A stretch of DNA of 33,206 nucleotides from positions 1-33,206 of the forward strand of contig RWJK01000956.1 in assembly GCA_004335835.1 (NCBI GenBank), given 5' to 3'. Both the position numbers and the translations under genes were made by a program. The stretch comes from Scenedesmus sp. ARA3. Taxonomy: Eukaryota > Chlorophyta > Chlorophyceae > Sphaeropleales > Scenedesmaceae. The notes under the pieces are model-generated. The model ran no database searches. It was not told the DNA's origin and saw only the letters and a list, made by a program, of their open reading frames with translations. This document shows positions 10,774 to 20,424 of the stretch, piece by piece (position 1 is the first letter of the stretch; the number at the start of each line of letters is the position of its first letter).

Positions 10774-12536
10774 ACAGCAGCAGCCGTCAGTACGCCACCA
10801 TCTGCTACAATTTGAATGCTGCTTACAACTCCAAGCTCAGCGCGGCACAGCTGGAGTAGGTATTGTGAACGCTCACGCCATCAGCTGCAGTACCCCTGGA
10901 AGCTGGAACAGCACACAACAGCACACATATGGCTCACATGCTGTGACAGCCACACGTCTGCCAACAAGCAACAAGCCCTGAGGGCGCACCTGAACCTCCG
11001 CGAACTCTCCCGGGGCAATCTCCACCACCTTTGGCAGCGCAGCACCCACAGCCAGGATGGCTGCCTGCGGCGGGTTCACGATGGCCGCAAACTGCTTGAT
11101 GCCGTACATGCCCAGGTTGGAGATGGTGAAGGTGCCGCCCATGAATTCCTGCGGCTGCAGCTTGCCCTCCTTGGCCTGCAAAATTGACAGATTGAAGTAA
11201 CATGTTAGTGACATGTCAGTGACGCATGTGTACGAAAACTGCAGAGATATGTCTGCTGCAGCACCGGGGCAGAGCTGCCTAATTGCCGAGCATGTACACC
11301 CGGCATGGACGCACAGCTCTGCTACCATGCTGTTGCTGCCCCGCTTTGTTGCTGCCATGCTGCTGTCGTGCTGCTGCTGCCAGCTGCAGCGCTGTGTTAT
11401 CAGACCCATCAAATCCCCCGCTCCCACCTTTGCTGCCAGCTCCTTGACCTCCCCGCTGATGGCCAGCAGGCCCTTCCTGTCAGCGTCGCGCACAAACGGC
11501 ACCATCAGGCCGGCTGGGCTGTTCACGGCCACGTTCACGTCGATGTTGTGGTACTGCCTGCGGGGTGCAGCAGAGCAGCAGCAGCAGCAGGGGCAGCTCA
11601 TGCGATGTGAGAGCCAGTGATGGTATGGTGTGAGGTGCCGGGATACGCTTGCCAACATGCCAGTGGTTCGTACATGGATTCGCTGATGAACGCTTACAAC
11701 CGCAGACAGTCACTCTGCAATAAGAAGTGGTCAAACATCTGTTGAGGCTGTTTGACTGCTGCTGCCGCGGCCGCCCACCTGATGAAGTCGCCCATCCAGC
11801 TGGCGTTGACCGCGGGCACCTTCCTGAGCGCCAGCGCTGCCGCCTTGACGATGAAGTCGTTCACGCTCAGCTTGCCGCCAGAGCCGGCCAGCGACAGGTT
11901 GAGCGACTCGCGCGCAGCCAGCAGGGAGTCCAGCTGCATGATGAATGTCGACAGAACAGAGTCAGGAGGCACAATGAGGATGGTTAAGGGGTGAAGAGTG
12001 ACAGGTTGAGCGACTCGCGCGCAGCCAGCAGGGAGTCCAGCTGCATGATGAATGTCCAAAGAACAGAGTCAGGAGGCACGATGAGCATGGTTGAGGGGTG
12101 AAAAGCGACAGTCTGACCAATGCACGAGCAGCCAGCAGGGAGTCCAGCTGCATGCAGAGGGTGTTCACAGAAGAGGATGTTTGCAGAACAGAGTTAGGAG
12201 GCAAGCCAGGTGTTGCTTGTCGCGGTGGCAAGTGCATTAGGTGGTGGCTTGACTGCTCTACTTGTGACAAAATGTGCGCATGGACACACCGTGTAACCCC
12301 TCTATCTATATATCATGCGCAAGGAACAGTGCGTGGCCAAGACGCTCGAGCCGCTTTAGGGCCAACAACATAAACTAGGCAGATGCCCCGTGCAGGCCAG
12401 CCATTGCTATGGTGTGATGTGGTGCTGCAGGTGTACAGGGGGCCCACCTCGCACTCCATGGTGAGGTAGTAGTGCGGGATGGTCAGCTTGCTCTGCAGCA
12501 GCCGCTCCGCTGTCACGCGCTTGATCTGCGTCACCT

Positions 12537-12572
<36 letters not shown>

Positions 12573-15500
12573 CCACCAGCAGCAGCAGCATTCAGTACAC
12601 TGCGCTGGCCACAGGAGCGTTCCTCAGCATGGTGCCGCCACAAACATAGCACCAACAGACAAAGCACAGTGACACCAATTCCCATACACCACACCTGTTG
12701 TTGCAACACTGCTGCAACAGCGCCGCCGCCTACAACAGCAACAATCATGCTCTTTGCAGGACACTGGTGAACAGCCCGGCAGCCCCACCTGCACATCTGT
12801 GTAGCCGCCGGTGGGCGCAGCAGCAGCAGCAGCGCCAGCAGCGGCAGGTGCGGGTGCTGCGCCTCCGCTTGCGATGAGTTGCTGCACGTCCTCTGCTGTG
12901 ATACGGCCGCCCGGGCCGCTGCCTGCAGCGCCAGCCAGCGAAACGCCTGCCTCGGCTGCCAGCTTTCTGGCATATGGGCTGGCTGACACACGGCCACCTG
13001 CATGGGCGTCACAAATACGTGATAGGCTACTGTGAGTGTAGCTTTTCTGTTTGGTGTAGCAATGTGGCTACTCCCTAGGCACCCTTGAGTGTAGCATAAC
13101 AACGCAAATGGCCGCTGGTTTAATTAGCGGTCGGAGATCAACCACATGTGAAGACTTGCAGGCGGAATTTCGATGCGGTCTGCGATGGTGCAGTCCATGA
13201 TGCACTGTCGAACCCTGTTGCAGCAGGCAAAAGCAGCAGCACATGGAGCATGTAGTGCCACAGCAGCGCCACACAGCTCACCAGGAGCTGCGGCAGCAGG
13301 GCGCGGCGCTGCTGCTTTTGGCGTGGAGGGTGCTGCAGGGGCTGCAGCAGCAGCTGGTGGTGGTGGCGGCGGTGCTGAGGCTGCTGGCTTGGGTGCAGCG
13401 CCACCAGCAGCATCGGCAGCAGTGAAGTTGGCAAATGCTGCCACTTGATCCTGCAGAGGCAACCAGCAGCAGACAGGGGACACCAGGTTACGCTCTTGTA
13501 GACACAGGCAGAGCCAGCAGCTTCAGTAACTTCGATGCAATGAGCACGTGTGGGTGACTGTGAACCCAGTCAAACCCTGGTGAAACTCCAGTCCAAGCAT
13601 GCCGCCGCACCTGGTCCTCCACGATGACGGCAGCGGGCGCTCCCACAGGCACCTGCTGGGCGCCGTCTGGCAGCAGCAGCGCCGCCACGAAGCCCTCCTC
13701 CTGGGACTCCCAGCCGATGGTGGCCTTGTCAGTCTCTACCTCACACAGCATGTCACCCGGCGCAACGCTGTCGCCAACCTGCAAACAACAGGAGGGTAAT
13801 TCAGTCCAAGCAGTTGAACATTTTGCAGTGAGAAGTTTTGTTGGCCTTGTCTGTCTCCATCTCATACAGCATGTCACTGGGCGCAATGCTGTCGCCGACC
13901 TGCAGGTGCAGCAGTTCGGTGATGTACAGGCTGTGCACAGTGCAGAGTGGTTTGTTGGTGGTGGCCTTGTCTGTCTCCACCTCGCACAGCATGCCATTGG
14001 GCGCAACGCTGTCGCCGACCTGCGGGTGCAGCAGTTGTCAGCACCAGCCCAGGCGAGGGTGCAACTGTTGGACCACAGGAGCATGACACGTACCGTCACT
14101 TTCGCTGTCACTATTGCTCAAGAAACCTGTTGAAACCGCACTGAAACCACACAGTTTTAAAGCGCGACCACTGCTGCGCTGCTCATCCCGCAGATGCTAG
14201 CTGGCCATCCCCTGCTGCTGACAGTGCTGCTGCTGCTGCTGGCGCTGCCACCTTGCCAATGCAGTACGTGCCAGCCGCGCTGCAGCGTGCCTCACCTTTT
14301 TGTGCCAGCTGACGATGTTGCCCATGCTCATGGTGGGGGACAGCGCAGGCATCTTTAGCACCTCATGCGCTGGCCAGCTGCCTCCGGCTGCTGCTGCTGC
14401 TGCTGGCGCAGCTGCTGCTGCCGCTGGTGCTGCTGCCGCCGCAGGTGCGCTGCTGGCTGCTGCAGTGCGGAAAAGGCCGGCGGCGTGTGCAGAGGCATTG
14501 CGGCGGGCAAGCAGCGTGAGACAGGGTGATTCGTATGCACTGCTGTTGATTTCTGGATGCTAGCAGTCTGAGCCTGTCAGCTATCAACGGAAGGAGGCAA
14601 GGCCCACTACCCCTGAATCTGCAGAGCCAGTCATGTGCTGGCACTGTCAGTGCTGGTGCAGCAGGCTGACAAGCTGTGCCACGGCACAAGCAGCCGCAAA
14701 AGTGCTGCGTCAGCTTGGTGCCTGGCAGATCGGCCTCGCAGCTCATGACACAAGTAGCAGCTGCTGTGCAGGATCATAAGTGTGTTGCGCTGCTGCTGCT
14801 GCTGCTGTTAGTGCTGTTGCTGCTGCTGCTTGCGGGGTGTGCAGTTTGTTGAGTGCTCACCGCCTGGCGTATAGTTCTTGAAAGCAGCCAGATCTGCCTC
14901 CTCCTCCACAATTAGAGCCACAGTGCTGCCTACCGCCACATCCTTGCTGCCTGAAGCAGAACAGTGCACAGCCAGGGAGGCACACCAGTGTTAGACTTGG
15001 CCCAGTGCAAGGCTGACATGCAGACACTACAACCCACCTATGCTTGATGCAACTGCCGCAGCCACCAATGCAAGCTGCTGTCGCGCAGCAACAGGATCAA
15101 CTCCAGGGGTCTCACGCTGCCTGCACCACGCTACTAGCCAGGTCACGCTGCATTACCGCTGCTGCTGCGGCGGCCGCCGCTTGCTGCTGCTGCTGCTGCC
15201 AGCCCACCTGCCGGCTTGATGATCTTTGCGATGAAGCCCTCCTCCTGCGCCTCCCACTCGATGGTGGCCTTGTCAGTCTCAATCTCTGCCAAGATGTCAC
15301 CAGGGTTGACTGCATCGCCCTCAGCCTTGCGCCACGCCGCAATGTTGCCCTGTGGTATGCGGTTGCAGCATCCAGTGCAAAGCGGCAAGCAGTGCAAGCA
15401 CCAACAGTGCAAGACAGGCAGCAGTCAGCAACGGTACGGCAGATGGCAGATGGCTGGCGGCGCTGCGGTCACTTTGTATGCACTTGCAGGACATGCAGTG

Positions 15501-16100
15501 TGTGCAGACAGCTGCCCCAGCAGAGCCAACGCATGCTGACAATCAAGCAAGCATACTTTGTTTCTATCCTGCTGCAGTTTGTGCAGAAGCAAAATCGGCT
15601 TACTGGCAGCCGTACAGTGCTGCTGTAGCCTGGTATGGCTCACCTGAGTCATAGTGGGGGACAGTGAGGGCATGTTGAGCTCCTGGTGAGCAGGCACTGC
15701 AGCACAACACAGCCACCGTGGTTTAAGTGTGGATTATTAAGCACATGGAGGAGTGTTGTAGTCAGTGCTAGCTGCCACAGGCACAGCATAGGCACTCACG
15801 GTCTGCATAACCCCTTTGCAGCAGCGTTGCCAGCAGTCCAGACCTCCAGGCAGGCTGCCCTTGCCTGCAGCGGACAACAAGCAGTCAGATCGTCAGCCAC
15901 TGCTTGAATTGACTAAGTGAGCTGCGTTCAGGCTTGCATTGTCAGCAACTGCCTGCAGGTGCAACAGGCAGACGTGCTACTCACCCCAAGCATGTTCGTA
16001 GCTGGGCTAGGCCTTGACTTTCGGCTGCTCGGCTTCTCAACGCAACGTTGAGTCCTGCAGCAGCTAGACGTGGCGCTCCACGCCGGAGAACGCCCGACAT
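10615..16100 (-). CDS. DLAT: Dihydrolipoamide acetyltransferase, E2 of mitochondrial pyruvate dehydrogenase complex
   Basis: Fourteen exons join in phase: 16100-15985, 15864-15800, 15696-15644, 15349-15208, 14950-14861, 14459-14296, 13778-13611, 13450-13282, 12997-12789, 12534-12448, 11933-11779, 11557-11428, 11175-10990 and 10728-10615, giving 615 aa. E2 transfers the acetyl group from its lipoyl arm to CoA and forms the complex core. Residues 1-50 are Arg/Ala-rich and acid-poor ([16 protein letters not shown]), like a mitochondrial presequence. Lipoyl domain 1 (about 65-145) has its lysine in ETDKA at K105. Lipoyl domain 2 (about 185-268) has K228. Ala/Pro linkers follow. The E3-binding domain starts [13 protein letters not shown] (about 328-365). 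The catalytic domain carries SNLGMYG and DHRVVDG, with His588 and Asp592. Length and order are normal for E2, and conserved stretches cross most junctions. Decoy duplicated splice junctions lie in two introns. It diverges from the ZFC3H1-like gene. Confidence 0.96.
10729..10785 (-). repeat. CTG tract serving as the 3' splice tract of the last E2 intron
   Basis: Immediately upstream of the acceptor at 10729-10731, the minus strand reads a long CTG/TTG repeat and then CTGCGTGCAG. The repeat has no AG and is two-thirds pyrimidine, so it takes the place of a polypyrimidine tract. Confidence 0.6.
11893..12213 (-). repeat. 107-bp tandem repeat, three copies, each carrying an E2 3' splice site and exon start
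   Basis: Units start at 11893, 12000 and 12107, an exact 107-bp period; the third is the most diverged. On the minus strand each unit contains CATGCAG/CTGGACTCCCTGCTGGC, the acceptor and first codons (LDSLLAAR) of the E2 exon 11933-11779. Only the 11893 copy continues into the rest of that exon. Acceptors at 12040 and 12147 are decoys: because 107 is not a multiple of three, they enter the real exon out of frame, and the copy at 12147 reaches a stop at 11962. Confidence 0.9.
12535..12592 (-). repeat. CTG tract at an E2 3' splice site
   Basis: About 58 bases of nearly pure CTG (minus strand), interrupted by GGTGGTG, lead directly into the acceptor of exon 12534-12448. This is a microsatellite expected to vary in length between strains. 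Confidence 0.75.
13779..14022 (-). repeat. About 120-bp tandem duplicates of a lipoyl-domain half-exon (two ghost exons)
   Basis: Upstream of the true E2 exon 13778-13611 lie two partial copies, 13899-13843 and 14019-13963, at spacings of 121 and 120 bp. Each keeps an acceptor CAG and about 19 codons, [19 protein letters not shown] and [19 protein letters not shown], including the lipoyl-lysine motif TDKA. Neither has a donor. The 14019 copy reads in frame into the 13899 copy and then stops at TGA 13801-13803. Using either acceptor would truncate E2 in lipoyl domain 2, at about 282 residues from the farther copy. Confidence 0.88.
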
Positions 16101-16481
16101 CGTGGCGCTGCTGCTGACCCTATGGCACGGGCCCTAGTATTCCTGACGCTGTCTAGGGCTTACTCCGCAGGATCAAGCAGACCACAGCCATTGATCGGGT
16201 TTCTTGCGTCTCTCGTGGAGTCGCACCCGGCAGCACGAGGGGGCAACCAAACTCACGTTTGTCAGCAGCAGAAAGGGTTCTGATCGCCATCAGTGCATTC
16301 AATCCACGGCCACTGTCTCAGCAAGATATCATTCCCAAGATTCAGGTTGTCACAATCAAGAGGGCCGCAGTTGATTGGGTTCCTCAGGCATTGAGCACGT
16401 CATGCGTGTTGCTACTCGGGCAGTACATTTTATTTCCCTGTCTTTACTGGCTAATCAACCTTGGATGTTGTATCTGAAAGC
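16101..16481. promoter_or_regulatory. Divergent intergenic region between the E2 and ZFC3H1-like genes
   Basis: The E2 ATG (16100, minus) and the first upstream ATG of the + strand gene (16482) are only about 380 bp apart, so both promoters and 5' UTRs must fit here. The region is less CAG-rich than its flanks. I see no convincing TATA box on either side, so exact start sites cannot be placed. Confidence 0.5.
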
Positions 16482-16488
16482 ATGAACG

Positions 16489-16665
16489 GTAAGTGCTGGG
16501 CTCGCCGCGGCTCAACTCCCAGCACGGCAGCACAGGTGCAGCACTGGCTCAGCTGCAGCTCTGCCTTGTTGCAGTTCTAACGTTCACTGGATGCGATAGC
16601 AAAGGCCTCTTTTGAAGCCATAATGTAGCAACTTTGAACTATGGCTGTGATGCTGCTGCCTGCAG
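16489..16665 (+). other. Likely 5'-UTR intron of the ZFC3H1-like gene
   Basis: ACG/GTAAGTG at 16489 is a near-ideal donor and CTGCCTGCAG ending at 16665 is a good acceptor 20 bases before the main ATG (16685). An ATG at 16482 (ATGAACG) sits on the donor side. With the 16665 acceptor it opens a different frame. With an acceptor at 16670 it would be in frame and extend the protein N-terminally. Confidence 0.45.
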
Positions 16666-16684
16666 GAGAGCCAGCAGAGCAAGC

Positions 16685-18352
16685 ATGGCTGCCAACAACC
16701 GGCGCCGTTTCAACACAGGCAGGAGCGTGGCGCAGCTGCCAGATGATGACGACCCTCCTATCATCTTCAGGTTTGAGGACAGTGACGAGGATGATGCAGA
16801 GGCGCCGCCAGGTCAGCAGCAGCAGGACAGGCCTGCTGCTGCCAAGCCTGGGCACCCTGGCCAACAGCCTCAGCAGCAGCAGAAGCCGGCAGGTCCACAG
16901 CCTGCACAACAGCAGCAGCAGCCGCAGCAGACAGACCCTGCTGATGCACTGCAGCTGAGAGTGCAGCAGATGCAGGCGATGGTCCGTGTCCTGGAGGCAC
17001 GGAAAGCAGCAGCCATGAAAAAGGCTGCTGCGCCAGGTGCCGCAGCATCTGGTGCTTCGCGCCGAGCCAAGCAGCAAAGAGGCAAAGCAGTCCCCGGCAG
17101 TGCTGCAGTGCTTGCAGGACAGCCAGGCAATGCAGGACTTGCAGAAACAGCAGCTGCTGAAGCTGCTGCTACAGGTGCAGATGCTGCAGAGGCGACAGAT
17201 ACAGCCATGGCAGCAGCAGCAGCAGCAGCAGCAGCGCCCGAGGTTTCCCCAGAGCTGCTGTTGGAAGACATGCACTTCATTTTGGGTGATGGCCCTGGTG
17301 CGGAAGATGAACAGCTTGTGCAGATGCTGCAGGCACAGGCGCAGTCTGCAGCAGCCTCACCCATCCCCGGCTCTCCTGCAAAGCATAGTGCAGCACCAGC
17401 AGCAGCAGCGGCGGTGGCAGCAGCAGCTGCAGCAACTGTGGGCGCAGCAGCAGCAGCTGCTGAGGCTGCTGCGGCTGCAGCTCCTCCTGCAAAGCCTGTG
17501 GCCGTGCGGCGGCGCACTGCAACTGCCCGGCAACAACGAGTTGCAGAGCCAGCTGCCGAACTTGATGCAGGTGCAGCTGCTGCTGCGCCTTCTGACAGCT
17601 CACCACAGACTAGTCCGGCCAAAAAGCAGCAGCAGCAGCAGCAGGCCAAGACAGCGTCTCCAGTAGCATCAAAGGGAGCTGGTAGTGCTGGCAGGCAGGG
17701 GTCAGGCAGGCAGGCAGCCCTGCCTAAGGCCAAGGCAAGGCTGGCAGCAGCAGCAGCAGGCAGCCCAGCCTCATCCTCAGCAGCTGCAGCAGCAAAGCAG
17801 GTGACGAAAGTGGCGGTGAAGGCCGTGAGAGCAAAGCCCGCTGCCGCAGCTGCTGCTGCAGCTGCTGCTGCAGCTGCTGCATTTGGACAACAGCAGCAGC
17901 AGCAGCAGGATGCTGCTATGGCGCAGGTGGAACCTGGGTTGTCTTTGCCACCACCACAGCAGCAGCAGGCTGAGGATCACGTCATGCAGGAGGCTGCTCA
18001 AGGCGAGCTGCAGCAGCAGCACCACCAGCAGCAGCAGCAGCAGCAGCAGTTTGCACCAGGAGCAGCTGCCAGCTCCCTGCTTGCTGTGCTGCTGTCGCCG
18101 CAGCTGCCTGACAGCCTCTCGCGGCTGGCGCCGCCGCAGCAGCAGCATGCGCTGCACCTCTTTGCGCAGCAGCAGCGCTGCCTGATCCAGGAGCGGCTGC
18201 TGCAGCAGGAGGTGTGCCTGCTGAAGCACAGCTGGGCAGATGTGAACAGTCAGCTGCTGCAGCTGCTGGGGCCGCAGGCGGGTGCGCAGCAGGTGGCAGC
18301 AGCAGCAGCTGCTGCAGGCGAGTGGCTGCGGCCAGCAGCTGCTGACAGTGAT

Positions 18353-18390
<38 letters not shown>

Positions 18391-18672
18391 GGATGCGCGG
18401 CTGTTAACAGATCAGCAGCCGCAGGCACAGCAAGATGCTGCAGCCGCTGATGGGGTGGGCAGTACGTTTGTTGCTGATGTAGCTGATGTAGGAAGCAGGA
18501 AGGCCCAGCTACAGGCCAGATGGCAGCAGTACCAGCAGCAGCGGGGTGCCGCAGCTGAGGCAGATGTGGATGGGGCTTTGGAGGCATCAGAGCCGCTGCT
18601 GCTGCTGGCACTAGAAGCCCATGCTGCACATGCAGCTGCACCTGCATCAGCAGGTGCACAGGCAGCGGCGCC

Positions 18673-18706
<34 letters not shown>

Positions 18707-18946
18707 GCTGGTGTGTCAGGGAGGAAGCGGCGAGCTGAGGAGCAGCCGCGGCAAGACTCTGACGGCGCAGCAGCAGGAGCAGCAGCAGCCAAGCGTGCAA
18801 AGCTGTCGCAGACACCTGCAGAGCGCACAGAACGCACAGAACGCGCAGCAGCTGCTGCGGACTTGCAGCGCGCAAGCAGCGACGCCAGATGCACAGATGT
18901 GAGCGGCAAGCTGAAGCAAGCTGCGCCAAGCAAGCTAGGCCAGCCA

Positions 18947-18987
<41 letters not shown>

Positions 18988-20389
18988 CGGCGGCGCACCC
19001 CGCAGCAGCAGAGACCAGGCACGGCCAAGCAGCAGCGCAAGGGACAAGGACAAAAACAGCGGCAGCGGCAGGGGCAAGGACAGTGGCAGGAGCAGGGCCA
19101 AGCAGCACTCACGCTCGCGGTCACGCTCTAGAGATAGGAAGCGCAGCAGCAGCAGAGGCAGGGGCCGCAGCAAGAGCAGGAGCAGGAGCAGAAGCAGGAG
19201 CCGCTCTTGGGGGAGGTCTGGTAGAAGCAGCAGGCATGTGAGTGGTTATACCGTGGCGAGGAGCAGCAGGGGCCACAAGCAGAGCAGCCACCGGAGAAGT
19301 TCACGGTCTCGTTCACGCTCCCGTTCACGGTCCCGTTCGCGCAGTCCGACCTGGCGGCGCAGCAAGGGGCAGCAGCAGCAGCAGCGCAGGGGCCGCAGTG
19401 CTAGCCGCAGCAGGTCCAGGAGCAGCAGCAGGAGCAGGAGGGAGAAGCAGAGGGATAGGCAGATGGCACGGGGTGAGAGCAGGGAGCGTGGCAGAGAGCG
19501 AAGCAAGGAGCACAAAGCAAAAGAGGAGAGCAGGAAGGAGCCTGCTGCTGCAGCAGCAGCAGCAGCAGCAGCAGGGGCCAAAGGCGCAGTAGTGGGTAGG
19601 AAGGATAGCGGAGGGAAGCAGCAGAGTAGCGGCCAGGCGCAGGCTGGGCGCAGCAAGGCCAGCAGCAGTGCAGCCGAGCAGCTGGTGGCTGCTGCTGCAG
19701 CTGCAGCAGCTGCGGAGGAGGTAGTGATTGCTGTGGCAGCAGCTGCTGCTGCTCCTGCTGCTGGCGCACAGGAACTAGCAGCTGCCTCTGCTCCTGCAGG
19801 GGTGCAGCAGGCTGCTGGTGATGGCAGCACAGCTGAGGCAGCAGCTGAGGCAGCAGCCCAAAAGCAGGCGGCAATGCCTGCTGCTGCTGGCAGCGTAGCA
19901 GCAGAAGCAGCTCAGAAGCCTGCAGCTGCTCTTGCGCATGCTGCCGCCAGCAGCAAGCCAGACAGCGCAGCACCAGCAGGAACACCAGCCACTGCTGCTG
20001 CTGCTACTGCTGCTGCTGCTGCTCCAGCTGCTGCTGCTGCTCCTGTTGTGGTGTTTTGTGAGCCGAAAGCTGCCAGCACTGAGCAAAAGCCTGCCAAGTA
20101 TGTTGCCCCTGGCAGGCGCACGGCAGCAGCAGCGGCAGCAGCAGCCGGCAACCAGCAGCCAGTCAACCAGCTGCCGGCTTGGCAGCAGCAAAAGGTTGCC
20201 GCTAGGCTCGGGGCTGGTGGTGTGGGCCAGGCGCAGGCTCCACAGCAGCAGCAGCAGGCACAGCACCAGCAGCAGACACAGCCGCAGTCACAGCAGCAGC
20301 AGGCACAGCAGCAACGCGGCGGTGGTGGTGCTGTGGTGGCCATGGATGTTGATGCCAGGCAGCCACAACAGCAGCAGCAGCAGCAGCGC

Positions 20390-20424
<35 letters not shown>

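Noticed and set aside
16036..16052. Hairpin CTCAACG-CAA-CGTTGAG
   Set aside because: A 7-bp stem inside the E2 presequence exon is too small to call regulatory, and such hairpins occur by chance.
19234..19275. Possible 42-base intron within the RS domain (GTGAGTGG...CAG)
   Set aside because: Its length is a multiple of three and the frame reads through with RS-compatible residues; it is shorter than any other intron here.
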